Source: Osedax fenrisi (taxonomy: Eukaryota; Annelida; Polychaeta; Sabellida; Siboglinidae). Taken from it: DNA of 64,000 nt. The DNA lies in contig OZ025240.1 in NCBI GenBank assembly GCA_964019155.1, positions 95,131,198-95,195,197 on the forward strand. The letters run 5' to 3'. The notes under the pieces were generated by a model. That model ran no database searches and was not told the origin of the DNA. It saw nothing but the letters and a program-made list of their open reading frames with translations. Positions within the stretch are counted from its first letter, which is position 1, and every line of letters begins with the position of its first letter. Of the stretch, positions 12,715-25,289 are shown piece by piece. A program made the position numbers and the translations under genes.

Positions 12715-13250
12715 GAAAGCAAATCATAATAGTATAACATTACTATTTATATATTACTATTTTATATAATGAAACTAATCATATCTTAACCCTAACCATA
12801 GATAATTAACTCGATATGCATGCATACTGCAGTATTGCTTCTATAGATAATAATAATAATTATTATAATTATATATATATATATATATATATATAATTAC
12901 CTTTGCATAATATAATCTGATACTATATATATATACGTATATATTCATATTACAATATATTATAAAAAATAATACATAATACCTATAGGTTCATATACAT
13001 GCATCATATATAATGCAACATAATATATTTTCTATTAATCTATATTTATCTACTCTATAATAGTATATATATAATACTATATATATAGGTATATACCTAT
13101 AGGTATACATATATGTCCAAACATATATGTGTACATATTTACTTCAGTTATCTATTACACACACCCGTCCACATATAAGTGTATCACCTATATGAGCTGA
13201 GATAAAACTCCACAGCTGTAAAATACGCTGCTGCACACGTGTACACTATG
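12340..13250. other. AT-rich DNA with microsatellites
   Basis: I see no gene. It holds ATT/TTA triplet runs near 12587-12620 and (AT)n tracts at about 12679-12713 and 12870-12895. Confidence 0.5.
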
Positions 13251-13373
13251 TATAACGACGTGTGCACCATGCATACACATGTATGTGGTATACTATTGTA
13301 TCACGTGATGAAACGATATGTAAACATACACACACAAATATACACACACATATACACACGCGCGAATTAATGG

Positions 13374-13409
13374 TAGTATTACCAAAGCCTAAGGGATTTG
13401 GTAATACTA
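13374..13409. repeat. Perfect 13-bp hairpin
   Basis: TAGTATTACCAAA at 13374-13386 is exactly reverse-complemented at 13397-13409 around a 10-base loop. It sits between CA-rich microsatellites. It is not followed by a U-run and is not a bacterial terminator. Confidence 0.7.
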
Positions 13410-13643
13410 TTAACATGCACGCTTGTAACATTGTACATGTTACACACACACACACACACTCGTATGATGATGACGATAAACAGTTTATTAGGCATTACAA
13501 TAGGGCCATGTCTACATGATGTAGACCCATTCGCTTGTGCAGAAAGAAAATAATAATAGTATAATAATATAATAACAATTAGATAATAATTCTGTATGAT
13601 TCTATATATATATATACTGAATATACTGAATATACTGTATACA

Positions 13644-13689
<46 letters not shown>

Positions 13690-13706
13690 TGTATACATAT
13701 ATAGTC

Positions 13707-13862
13707 TGGGGTCTATGGCTCAGTGGGACAACCAACATCTATTATACTTATAAGCCAGAGGTCCCGAGGTCGACTCCAGGCAGTTCTTGTTTTTATCTTG
13801 TGTTTATCAAGAACTTAAATTTGAATCAATGAACTTAATAAACGATGAATCAAAACACAAGA
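13707..13862 (+). mobile_element. tRNA-derived SINE or tRNA pseudogene
   Basis: A box A-like block (TGGCTCAGTGGG, 13716-13727) and a box B-like block (GAGGTCGACTCC, 13766-13777) lie at tRNA spacing. The T-stem and acceptor no longer pair well, so this is not a working tRNA gene. About 80 bases of unrelated sequence follow, ending in an A-rich stretch at 13860-13869, as expected for a SINE with a tRNA head transcribed by RNA polymerase III. Confidence 0.6.
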
Positions 13863-13869
13863 AAAAAAA

Positions 13870-15340
13870 TGTTACTTTTTGTATTGTATTATCCGACCCC
13901 CTCAAAGTTATTTATAACATGTATAAGTCTATGACTTTTTGAGGCGTCCTAATGACATTTTTATGACATATTTTTATTTTATTTATTTATTTATTTTATA
14001 ATTTGTACTTTTTGGTATTTTCACTATTATTTATGGGTAATTTGATAAGATATGCTTTTAAGATTACCCTAAAAATGCATTAAAACCAAATATAATAATA
14101 AAAAAGTAATATATATATATATATATTAATTTAGGAAAAAAATAACTGAATACAAATAACAGAAAAAAAATAACAAAAAAATAACAGGAAAAAAAATAAC
14201 AAGAAAAAAATAACGGAAAAAAATAACAAAAAAAAAATTTTATAATAATATGTATTCATAATATATTTTAAAATTGACTATATATATATATATATCATTA
14301 ACATGTATTATTATATCTATTAACATATATTCATTATGTTATTTATAAATAACATATTATTTACGAAACAATACCTTAGGCTATACTTATTGGTATTAGC
14401 ATTATGAGCTTATTATATAAATAAATAATTATATTATTTATTATCAGATATTTTGAATTTGACACATTGTATAAAAATGTAATCTAATTATAGATTTAAT
14501 TTAGTTAAATTTAAAAAACATTAAACCATTGAAATTAAAAATATATTTGTAAACATCATATTAACATAGTATATATACCTATTACATAATGTTGGTATTA
14601 TTAGATATTTAATACCCATATGTTATTACCATACAAATATCTTGAAATATATAGGATGATACCTACATTTACTGGTATTGGTTTTACCTACATGCAGTAT
14701 TACTAATACATGTATTATGATATTTGGGTATTGTTGTAAATCTAAACATAATATATTTATATATCTGCATCACCTCATTGATAATACATTCTTTGATTAT
14801 TACGTAATAGGATTAACCTATTAAATTTAAACTTCGTCATTATAATGACATATATGATTTCATGACACACATATAATGAAATGATGCACATATTTACTAC
14901 TAAGAATACTTAGAACAAAGGTTGTTACGTACATATAATTCGTAAATTGTTGTTTTTATGTAAGTATCTTTAAATTCCGTCTGCCTATATATAATATATA
15001 TATATATTTATATATTGTCGTATGTAAATAAAATATACTATATATAGTTACATAAAAACAACACTAAAGGGTATTATGAATAACAGATTTATAGTGATAT
15101 ATTATGTATTATATGGTAAATGTATACATTACATTGAGTATATTTAAATAATATCAATATTAATTGAGTATGAAATTTAATATTAATATACTAAGAATGA
15201 GAACAATTATTTACAAATTATAAATACTATTAAATATAGCATTTGTAAAAATATAAAGAGAAAAATAGCATTATGAATATATGAATCTAAACAAATATTT
15301 CAAATATATAAAAGTTGAGATCGGCAATGTATGGAGTATT

Positions 15341-15379
<39 letters not shown>

Positions 15380-15380
15380 A
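13870..15380. other. AT-rich non-coding DNA
   Basis: I see no gene. A short purine-rich tandem (AAAAAAATAAC-type, about 14158-14240) and (AT)n tracts at about 14110-14125 and 15343-15374 are the only structures. Confidence 0.5.
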
Positions 15381-15383
15381 TAG

Positions 15384-15973
15384 TGTTAATAAACAAGTCA
15401 ATACGGGTCGCGTTTCCAATAATCGTTTTATTCGAGGAGAGTCTTCGCCATGTGCTATCGTCGATACAAGATAATTATACGTCTGCTCGCTTCGAGCGCT
15501 AGCTCAAAAAAGGCTCGTTCACCTTGGAACAATTCCAGATGTCACGCCCACAATATGTTAAGGGGCGTGCCAGATAAATAATAATAATAATACGGTTGGA
15601 GTCGGTAGCGCTCCAGAAGCAGGTCGTATCGTCCCAGCAGAAGCTCGTCGGTCGCAGTCGTCGTCGTCGCAGGGTGAAGATCGGGATACGTGGTGTCGGA
15701 ATACGTGGGGGGAAAATACGTGGTGACGGAATACGTGGGGGGGAAATACGTGGTGACGGAATACGTGGGGGAGAAATACGTGGTGACGGAATACGTGGGG
15801 GAGAAATACGTGGTGACGGAATACGGGGGGGGGAAATACGTGGTGACGGAATACGTGGGGAAAATACGTGGTGACGGAACACGGGGGGGGGGGGACATTT
15901 ATACATAAACATCTCGACAAACACTGACAATATCCTCGCGCCATTATATATTATATATATATGTTAGGTAACA
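15384..15973 (-). mobile_element. GC-rich block resembling a solo LTR
   Basis: Read on the minus strand the block begins TGTTACC and ends TTAACA, as LTRs do (TG...CA). It has TATA-rich sequence near its start and an AATAAA at 15427-15432 near its end. It is much richer in G+C and CpG than the flanks. I could not find a matching target duplication, internal gag-pol sequence or second LTR, so a CpG island or promoter remains possible. The three overlapping long frames here are products of the minisatellite, not genes. Confidence 0.35.
15690..15890. repeat. 30-bp minisatellite
   Basis: About six to seven copies of a 30-base unit made of GAAATACGTGGTGACG followed by GAATACGTGGGGG. Because 30 is divisible by three, several frames stay open on both strands and give false repetitive proteins. 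Confidence 0.9.
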
Positions 15974-16249
15974 TTCATTCTCACAATCATCCTGCCTTAA
16001 TACCACACCGCGCCGCCAATCTAATATAAACTCATTTGAACACACACTCATACAAAATACACTACATCACATATATATATATAACTTTACTCGATAATAA
16101 ACTCAATATATAATTTTATTTATTTTTTATTATAATTAATCATAATAAAAGTATATATTAAAATTAGTAGACAATAATAATAATATTAATAGTATTACAT
16201 TAATACAAATCATAATATTAATTTAATATTTAATTATTTAATCATTATT

Positions 16250-18320
16250 TACGTACTTACTTACTTAATTACTGGATCGGGCGGATTGCCGGAGAACTTT
16301 TACAAATCTTCTTCCAAAATTCACGGTTCACCATCGCTGTTAATATTTCGTTGATAGGCATTCCGGCATTATTTATTAGTTGATTCAGGTAAGTTTTATT
16401 TGGTGTTCAGTATTTCTCCGTCCGTGTTTTGGTTTCCATAATAAAACATTACTTACAATCTCGTATTTACATCCAGTGCAATATCCAGCGAATATAATCC
16501 TTCATTACTTTATCAACTCTGATAAAGGTGGGATGTTGCTATATAACTTTTTTTCTTAGGGTGTTTTCTCCTAGATTTATTGAGTAAAGACATTATAATT
16601 CTAGTGTAGGCTCTATCTAACTTAATCTCAAGTTTTGTAGTTAGATTCCATATAGCAGTACCAATTCTATATAGCTCGAAATACATTTCTTTTAAGTGTG
16701 GGATGCATATCAGATTTCCAAATTATTAGCTTATTCAGTAACCCCCATGGAGATTCGGCATGGAGCATGCATGCTCCACCGATTCGTAATGAAACATCTC
16801 TCCATTTTGACGCAATTTGACTGACTATAGATAGATGACATTATTTACTTTGTTTCCTTCTAATATGTTAATGGTATATTTACAATTGAAATGTACATAT
16901 TATGTCTTTTTAATATATATATATATATATATGCATACCACTAATTTTCGCTGATTTTGCTAACGCTTGCAAAAGTATTTCTCCATATTTACCTGAATCA
17001 GCGAAAAGTGCCAAATCGTCTGCATAGACTGCATCAGTAACAGCGGGATATCGTATACATGTGCATGTCTGTAGAATAAATACTTTCCGGGATATTGAAT
17101 ATATTGATGTTCGTAGTACATAATCTAATGGTATGACAATGAGTATACTCATAGTAATCACTATAGTGGTCCAATTATATCACCATTTAGTACTACTACT
17201 GACATATTACAAACATAATAGATAAGTATATCTCCGTCAGGAGAACGTATCATGGATTTAGTATTCTCATATAATATCATAATTGCATTTACAATTTCCA
17301 TTGGAATTCTGTATTATTTCAATATTTCTGATATATTATTCATGTCAATCGAATCAAATACTTTGGAAAAGTCAACAAAGATTATACATGCTTTAAGATT
17401 ATTTTCTTTTATTACTTCCACAATTCTTCTCACGGTTAATATTTGTTCCATTGTTGATCTATTATTTCTGAATCCATTCTGATACATGCCAATGTCAGGT
17501 TGTATTCGATTTCGTAGCATCGTATACGATACAATATATTGTGTATTTTAGCGCTACTGCAAGTTAGTGTGATATCTCTATAGTTTCTAGAAATTGAAAG
17601 ATTTCATTTTTTGAAAATGTTAAAATGCATTCTTTTCTCCATTCTTCGATTATGCTTTTATTATATACATTATTGCACAATTCTAGCATATACTTGTTAA
17701 ACAGTCAGGTCTTCACAACTTCGGTAGGGCTTTTATAAATTCCAGCAGATTTATATAGGTTCATGCTTTTTAGTGCTATTTCAAGTTCTCGTAAAGTGAA
17801 ATATCCTAGTTTTATTGCTAAATCGTATTCCCGTATGATTTTTACTTGGCTAGATGATGCACTTTGATTCGTACTTCCACCTAGAAGTTTATAGAAGTTT
17901 TATTTCCATATTCCACTTCTTTCGTCATTGTTCTGGCTTATATCTTGGATATATTTTTCCTTCCGCTTATTTTGTTCATTATGTTCAAAGCTAATGCAGA
18001 TTATTGATTGTCTGCTGCTGATTGTATAGCCTCAATTTTATGCTGAAGGTATTTTGCCTGTTCCTCATTATATGTTTGCTCCAGATTATTTCTAGATAAA
18101 ATTTGCATCATTAGATGCAGTAGCATGATATCTATTTTTGATTATACACCGTTGGGATGTGTATACACATGTATGCGTCCTAAGTTTACCTTTTATCTTT
18201 TGGAATTTTACATTGAAATAATTAAATACATTCCCGTAATAAAATCTTCTATAGATCTATAGATCTCTGACATTTCTGTTGACAATATCATGGTATGAGA
18301 ACATGTTGCATTGGTTGTAG
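16250..18320 (-). pseudogene. Decayed LINE with reverse transcriptase
   Basis: Minus-strand remains of an ORF2, in order: an endonuclease-like end and linker (about 18320-18000); the RT N-terminus (about 17760-17580); Q-N-G-F-R-N-N-R-S-T-M-E-Q-I-L and F-V-D-F-S-K-V-F-D-S-I (17520-17314); the catalytic Y-A-D-D-L-A-L (about 17015); and a C-terminal tail with L-L-W-K-P-K-H-G-R-R (about 16440). It is broken by many stops and frameshifts. The RKGRST-like block and FADDIAL-like box set it apart from the CR1-type elements elsewhere in the window. Clade uncertain. Confidence 0.8.
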
Positions 18321-18371
18321 CCCAAATGAGTTTATTTATTAATAATAATATATATGTATATAATTATAGAT

Positions 18372-18633
18372 TAGGTATATTGTAGAATAGAATATAACTA
18401 TATTCTTTCTGCATTAATTTCACGGAAATTAGCTGATAAACTTGTTCGATATATGTAATGCCATGCATATAATTAGTTATTATAACATTATTATAAACTA
18501 TTATTAATATATATATAAATCATTAAAAATTATTCCAAATCATCATAAATTATAATAGTTGTCCATAGAAGAATCGAATCCCAACTCATATAATACCTAT
18601 AGGTATTTATTTAAGATACAGTGTGTATATTTG

Positions 18634-18640
<7 letters not shown>
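18372..18640. repeat. Dispersed repeat, copy 1
   Basis: It aligns with 33820-34078 over about 260 bases, including TTCTTTCTGCATTAATTTCA and GAATCGAATCCCAACTCATA. Both copies run into an (AT)n tract. It may be an unrecognised SINE: the minus strand carries a box B-like GATTCGATTC. Confidence 0.75.
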
Positions 18641-18680
<40 letters not shown>

Positions 18681-18683
18681 TAT

Positions 18684-18720
<37 letters not shown>

Positions 18721-18725
18721 TTATA
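18638..18725. repeat. (AT)n microsatellite
   Basis: Interrupted TA repeat at the end of the dispersed repeat. Confidence 0.9.
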
Positions 18726-18759
18726 TATAACTATCGTATACGAACTAGGGATTATGATG

Positions 18760-19245
18760 GTTTATTATGGTTATGGCCCTATGGCACAATGCAATGCCGG
18801 TGTATTTACGTGCCGGTGACTATTTATTTATATTGCTGAGAGATCCGTACTATGCGGTTGCATGGTACGGCAATCGCCCGCCCGCTAGTCAAGTGCTCCC
18901 TCAAGAGATAGGCGACAACGCATCTTCGCTATAGTATATTTTATTCAGTGTAAACGCGTGCGTTTTCACGGGGGCGCGAGTTCGCTACAGAAATATATGA
19001 TGACGACGTACGACGTACGTTTTTTACGAGCTTAGCGCACTCGACGTATGTTTGTTGACGCGTGCCTTCGCGTACACACACAATAGACAATTGTATTGTT
19101 CACACGGATGATAACGGAGTTATGCGTCGTCCTAGTACGGTACACAGCGGTACGGTCGCACACGATTATGTATTTATTATAAACGAGCCGAGCGCGTTTA
19201 ATAACGGCCTATAAGCATATAGGATTGTGGAACGCGGATGAAAGT
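18760..19245. other. CpG-rich island downstream of peptide gene 1
   Basis: A stretch much richer in G+C and CpG than its surroundings, with palindromic ACGTACGT-like blocks near 19007-19021 and an AATAAA on the minus strand at 18940-18945. It lies 3' of gene 1. It might be part of a long 3' UTR, a promoter for an unseen gene or an old LTR. No convincing frame is seen. Confidence 0.4.
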
Positions 19246-19608
19246 AAAAAAAAATAAATAATAACAATGATAATTATTATAATAAATATACTAATTATAA
19301 CAATAATAATAATATAATTAAAAATTATTAATATTATTAATAATATAACTATAGTTACTATATATAACTATATATACAGTAGTAGTTGTAATCGAATAAA
19401 TAAGAAGCGTATACTACGCATGGGTATAAAACTAAGTGACGATATATATCACGGAATGTAGTGAGACAAGTTTCCGCTAGGTATTACACCTATTGGAATC
19501 AGCCTCTCGGATGAGATGGAATCATCTTTATAGTTAGGGGAAGATCTACAGGGATCACGATAGGCTCTCTGTGGGGGTCTATCTCATCACTTGCTAACTC
19601 GACAAGGG

Positions 19609-19758
19609 TTAGCTGAGGAGAATCTTGCAGAAGCGTATGACTTGCGGAACCGTGTTGCAACAGCCGTGGTAGACGCGGGCACTTCTCACTTCTTTGGCGC
19701 AGATATAACACATTCGGTATCGACTGTTGCTAAGTCCGCATTCACCGGGGGTCGGAAC
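19609..19758 (-). CDS. Peptide gene 1, exon 2: six-cysteine mature peptide
   Basis: Terminal exon of a small secreted peptide gene; exon 1 is at 24851-24949. An acceptor (CAACTTTGTAG) ends at 19759. The exon opens in phase 0 with V-P-T-P-G-E-C and runs 49 codons to TAA at 19609-19611. Its six cysteines are spaced C-x9-C-x2-C-x12-CC-x9-C, with R-Y-R-M-C-Y-I-C, A-R-V-Y-H-G-C-C-N and V-I-R-F-C. At 24 of 49 aligned positions it is identical to the exon at 32379-32531, including every cysteine, and codon usage is GC-richer than the flanks. The whole precursor is 82 residues. A longer ATG frame overlapping this exon in another phase is a shadow. Role inferred: an extracellular disulfide-bonded peptide of hormone or neuropeptide type, receptor unknown. 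I cannot name the family. Confidence 0.85.
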   Translation of the reverse strand, partial: VPTPGECGLSNSRYRMCYICAKEVRSARVYHGCCNTVPQVIRFCKILLS

Positions 19759-19759
19759 C

Positions 19760-20455
19760 TACAAAGTTGAATAGATAATTAATTCATGTTACCTATTAAT
19801 TAATTAAAAGTGTAATTTGAACTTATTTTAAATATGTTGAGATAATATATTATCATATATTATCATTTAATATATTATGTATATTATGTATATTATATTA
19901 TGATAACATTATAATATTATCATGGTATAATTATTAAACATTGTAATATCGAATACACAATAGTCTGGTAATTTAATACTAATTGATTATATACATATAA
20001 ATATATACACATACATATGCTTTATATATTGTATGACAACAATTAGGCTATAGCCTAATAACGAAGTATACTTCGTACTTATAATAGTTTAATAGTTTAT
20101 AATAATAATATGTACATACATACACGACTTAATTATAGAAACTCGCTATAACAACAATCGAATACATTTATGAAACTTACTATATAATAATATAATTAAA
20201 TATAACTGAATATATAGAATATACTATGCACGTGATATAGGACCCATTATTAAGAAACTACTTTATCCTAACATCACATTAATAATTATATATAAAATGT
20301 AGTTAATGGAAGAGCCATTAGAAACATATGTGATTACTTTATATAATTATCATTTATAATTAGTAAACCGTGGTACACCACATATCACATTCATGAGGAC
20401 TCAAAAATTTCGTGTACATTTGATATCATCGATTTAAATTCATTATATTTACTTC

Positions 20456-20506
<51 letters not shown>

Positions 20507-21021
20507 AGTGAAGTCTGCAGATATATCGATATATATATATATAATATATACTCTGAAAAGTTTATATGGGTCATATTATTTATATAATTATATATAATTA
20601 TAATGTATACATTCAAAATACATCCCAGACTCTAGTTCGAATTGATAACTATAGTTATCATATATTTAGTATATATTTGCTATATATAATATAATAATTC
20701 ACTAATATAATTGCATAATCAATGATAAGAATTCGTTACAATAATTATATCACGATAAGTTAAACAAAAACTCACTCCCCCGCGATACGGATACATCATG
20801 TATGCATTCCTTACGATCACAGTCATGTAGGTATAGGTGTAGGTATATCACGACATGTATACGTGACACACTTAGCAGCAGGGCATGCACACACGTATAC
20901 ATAGTTAATTAGTCGGTATGTCCAATAACGAATAACTACACGTATACGTATGTGTATGTCATGTAAAACATACACACTATATATAGTATATACTATAGTA
21001 CCTATAGGTACATACTAAGTG

Positions 21022-21082
<61 letters not shown>

Positions 21083-21144
21083 GACACCGGTTGTATCGAC
21101 GATAATTAGGAAATATGCCGATACAGCCGTGCATTGTTACTATA

Positions 21145-21196
<52 letters not shown>

Positions 21197-22040
21197 TATA
21201 TACTCGTATACGATAATGGCGTGGCTAATTTAAAGTTACGCCTATATATATACTATAGTATAGTACCTATAGGTATATACTAAGTATACTTCTAAGAATT
21301 TATATATTTATTTGATCACATGTGATATAACACATATGCATATAACATTTCTGCTACCCTTGATTAGTATAAAATATATATTTATTTATATTAACTATTA
21401 CAATAAAATAAATTATATATGATTATGTATTTCACTAATAAGGGGGTGTTTTAAGTATAATATATAGATTAATTAGTAATCTATATTTGTTTGTCAGGTA
21501 TTAGTCTATCTTTGATTAATGAACATTTTCAATACGTGATATAATATTATTCAACTGATGATATCATAATTAAGATAACTATATTATTTGAAAATATATG
21601 TGTATAATTTGTACATAAGTAATTATTTAATGAATGTCAGGTGTATATTTTATAATAAATAATATGTCTATAATATTAAGGTTTATAGATAATCATTAAT
21701 GATTATAAACCTATATGATCCACAAATATTATATATTTAAAAATGATTTAAACCTATACATAGTATATGAGGTGGATTTAAAATATGATAACAATACGGT
21801 ATACCTATAGGTAATAGCTATACCTAACCGCAAGTTGTTTAGTAGTACAAACTTATATAATTCCACTAGGAATAGTAGAATAGGATGTCGTAATAAATCA
21901 AATACTTCAACATTTTAAAACTATATCGTATTTTGAGAAATTGCAACTAAGATATTTATATATATATATATATATATATATACGAGTGTGTGTATTTGTA
22001 TGCATAGGATTATACACCAATGACGTAGATGATTATGCTG
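19760..22040 (-). other. Distal part of peptide gene 1 intron
   Basis: AT-rich intron sequence with long (AT)n tracts at about 20458-20502, 21030-21079 and 21146-21195. A minus-strand ATG frame near 20840-20785 ends at a GTGAGT donor-like site but has a stop upstream and no signal peptide; I do not call it. Confidence 0.5.
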
Positions 22041-22047
22041 ACTAATA

Positions 22048-22119
22048 CTATGACGACACCGTCTGACTAAGATGATAATATGAGTCACCATTATACGAAG
22101 TAGTTATCACCGGCGAATT
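22048..22119 (-). CDS. Possible alternative terminal exon in gene 1 intron
   Basis: A T-rich acceptor (ATTTTTTAATTTTAG) ends at 22120. A phase-0 frame of 23 codons follows (N-S-P-V-I-T-T-S-Y-N-G-D and on) to TAG at 22048-22050. The phase would fit splicing from gene 1 exon 1 and would give a cysteine-poor product in place of the six-cysteine peptide. No counterpart is seen in gene 2. The frame is short, so chance is a real possibility. Confidence 0.15.
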   Translation of the reverse strand, partial: NSPVITTSYNGDSYYHLSQTVSS

Positions 22120-22387
22120 CTAAAATTAAAAAATCTCCTAAAGTAAACATTCTATTTATAAATCCGACCCCAATTCATGCGACTAGTATGTATTGTACCT
22201 TAGGACTATGTAACACTGTAGTATAGATTATACAGCGTATACACATTATATTCTTATTAAGTGACTTTGTGACCTATCTTATACTACTGTTGTGCCCAGG
22301 CATCGCAGTCATATCCATTATAACCTATATAGCTTTAGCTACATTTTAAACGTATATACATATCAGCTTCCATTAACAGCATCAAAG

Positions 22388-22389
<2 letters not shown>

Positions 22390-22474
<85 letters not shown>

Positions 22475-22475
22475 T
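22390..22475. repeat. (AT)n followed by (TG)n microsatellite
   Basis: About 49 bases of AT repeat followed by TG repeat. It creates a false repetitive open frame. Confidence 0.9.
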
Positions 22476-22479
22476 TCTA

Positions 22480-23030
22480 CTGTAAATACAATTTCAATTG
22501 GTTAATATATTTAGTTTATTCTAAAAAGTAATAATAATAAAATATTAATCAAATAATACTAAAAATAATAGTAGTAAAACGATCCAATAAACAAATATAA
22601 TAATAACAATATAAATTATTTTAATATGATTGACATTTATAAATATTATCAATACATACAATATTAAATATATGGACCATACATAATGTTAGTTGTATGA
22701 GTAAAAATTTTATAAATGCTTACACATAGTATAGATGACCCTTATTAATAATCTGTACTAGAAATATAGATGCATTCATATATTCGTGTATACAAGCATA
22801 ATCACATATATGAACTTGATGACTTGGCATTAAACGAAAACACGTGATATATGACGCTTCACGGATTAATTATCATATAGATGTCACTTTACTTCTCATA
22901 AATTACTTAATATACATATAAATTCTCTATTATTAGTTTCTACACATACACACACAAACACACACACATATATATATAATATTATAAATTACGTTATTTT
23001 ATTATATTATGAAATTTATAAAATCTTAAT

Positions 23031-23077
<47 letters not shown>

Positions 23078-23446
23078 ATACCATGGTATCATATTTATTG
23101 GGGTGCACCATGGTTGAGAAATACATTTACTTATGGAGTTTTAATATTCTAAAATTAGGGTGTTTTAGATTAACTATATGTCGACATGCAAACACCTCTA
23201 ATAACAAAGATCTAATACATCCTATATATATTTATTTTACTGGGTATTTCAGCTATATTTCAGCTAGTAAAATAAATTATCGGTAAAATATACTAATATT
23301 TTTTACAGTTTATATATATATGAGATAATTTTATTTATTAAAAAATATGTGTTGTATATATAAATATATACCCATGTCGCAAATACTATAACCGAATGCA
23401 TATCTAAATACAATTATAATAATGAACATTCACATATACATTATGA

Positions 23447-23479
<33 letters not shown>

Positions 23480-24850
23480 TAGTATTGGGAATATATATTA
23501 TAATAAATATAAATATATTTATTATATTGAATTTACTTGAACATGAACTATGTATATATGTACGTATACGTACTACTATAAGTATAACAATCAATATATA
23601 TGTCAAGATATTTATGGTATTTATAATTTATATATATACCATATATATCATTTATTTATACAACGTATTTCATTATATCGTAAATATACTAATAACATAT
23701 AGTGTATACTCTAATTAAACTATATTAATTATATTAACATACCAATACTAAACGATATTATATTTTCGATACATTAATTAAAATAAGAATTATTATATCG
23801 ATCAAAATCACTTTTATTAAAGTAACATAAACATGTTAGCATGCATAAGCATCATGTTATAACATATATAACAAGTATATATACTGTATTGTAATATCAC
23901 CATGTGCCACATAAACATTTCATTGCGTAATAAAACGAATACTGTTATATACACCATGGCATATATACATGTGCACGGCTAAAATGTAACTGGTCAAACA
24001 AATCGATATAAAATGGTATTATTACAACATCATATATGATAACAATGCCATTATTAGATGACCGGTATACATTTCCAACTCGTCAATAACATTACACAAA
24101 TTCCTTGACACAAACGAATATACAATATACAATTATAGGAATACAGTTATAAAAAGACAACTAGGTGCACTAAAACATATATATAAATATTATATGTAAT
24201 ATTTAGAAATAGTATACACAAACATAATTCAAATATGGACTTAAAGAATGTTTACACAAAATGTGTGCCATTAATAGATGTGACAATGCAGACGGAAATT
24301 GTCTAATTTACAATGTAATGTTACTTCAATAGTGACACTATTTATACTATGGGCCTTATATAGAGAATATGTCTTCTATATAAATACATTATACATATAG
24401 CATTATATAATATATATATATATATATAAATTATATTATAATTGTATACATGATATAAATTCATAAATTATTCTTTATGAGAATATTAATTTATATAATG
24501 TTACACAGTTACACATTATATATATATATATATATATTTGTGTATGTGTGTGTATACTTTTGATATATGCATAACCATAGTTATCACTAATTAATACCAA
24601 TATGTACTATAGTAACATTATATCCATAAACTTAGTGCATTGTACATTGTTTACGTTGGATAAATGCAATTACCGTTATAATAACAAGAGGTTATACATA
24701 TAATTAGAATATTCATGAATTTAAGTATAGTTTACAAGATTATTGTTGCATTAAAACATACAACCACTAAGTATAGTAAGGGTACTACCCTATAGGGTAT
24801 ACCACGATTATCGCGATATTATTATATAACAGTTGCACAGTGGTACGTAC
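22480..24850 (-). other. Proximal part of peptide gene 1 intron
   Basis: AT-rich sequence between exon 1 and the possible alternative exon, with (AT)n tracts at about 23034-23072 and 23450-23472. The open frames here are low-complexity and not supported as genes. Confidence 0.5.
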
Positions 24851-24949
24851 CTTCGTGTAGACAACTCTGGGGCGGCAGGAGTAGGTGTGAAATTGCGATA
24901 TGAACACGATCAACGAGATGAAGAATAACAGAGAATGCGTCCGTCTCAT
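24851..24949 (-). CDS. Peptide gene 1, exon 1: signal peptide
   Basis: First coding exon of peptide gene 1. ATG is at 24949-24947. The 33 codons form a classic signal peptide: a basic start (M-R-R-T-H-S), a hydrophobic core (L-L-F-F-I-S-L-I-V-F-I-S), then Q-F-H-T-Y-S-C-R-P-R. They end V-V-Y-T-K exactly at a strong donor, AAG|GTACGT, in phase 0. Exon 1 of gene 2 has the same plan and ends V-K-Y-T-K in the same phase, which supports both models. Cleavage probably falls after Y-S, which would leave an extra, seventh cysteine at the start of the mature peptide that gene 2 lacks; it might allow dimer formation (inference). The intron to exon 2 is about 5.1 kb. A short upstream ATG frame of nine codons lies in the presumed 5' leader. 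Confidence 0.78.
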
Positions 24950-25285
24950 AGTGTATGCTTTAGGCTAATAGCGTTATCCCGTTTTGATCACGGATATTAT
25001 TCCCAGTCTCTCGTTCTCGCTTTCATTTTGTAAGACGCGCGCCTCTTATGAAAAGGGGCGTGGTCGCCGCACAAAAAAAAACATGTATATGCGAATATGG
25101 ACGATGGGCGTATCTTACGAGAGAAAAATCATCATTTAATCGGGTAGGCGTTATGCCGATAACGGAAACCGGGGCTTTGTTCGTGATCATCGTAATGGAG
25201 TTGGTTTACATCGAGTATCAATGATAATCGGGCCATTCGATACGCAGATATAGCCATTCGATACGCATATATAGGCCAATTGAAA
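24950..25285 (-). promoter_or_regulatory. GC-rich 5' leader and promoter region of gene 1
   Basis: The GC-rich, CpG-bearing stretch upstream of the gene 1 start includes GGGGCGTGG (GC-box-like) at about 25052-25060. The motif CGTATCGAATGGC occurs twice in tandem on the minus strand between about 25234 and 25280. No clear TATA box or initiator could be fixed. Confidence 0.45.
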
Positions 25286-25289
25286 TGAA

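Noticed and set aside
13379..13738. 119-codon minus-strand frame rich in Y-I
   Set aside because: It reads through an (AT)n tract and the SINE head; no family features.
15499..15944. Three overlapping proline/tyrosine-rich repetitive proteins
   Set aside because: All come from one 30-bp minisatellite read in three phases; the opposite strand is open too.
19499..19711. 71-codon minus-strand frame beginning M-L-Y-L-R-Q
   Set aside because: It is a shadow of peptide gene 1 exon 2 in another phase; the spliced phase carries the conserved cysteines and matches gene 2.
20780..20840. Minus-strand short exon M-T-V-I-V-R-N-A-Y-M-M ending at a GTGAGT donor
   Set aside because: An in-frame stop lies just upstream, there is no signal peptide or acceptor, and it has no counterpart in gene 2.
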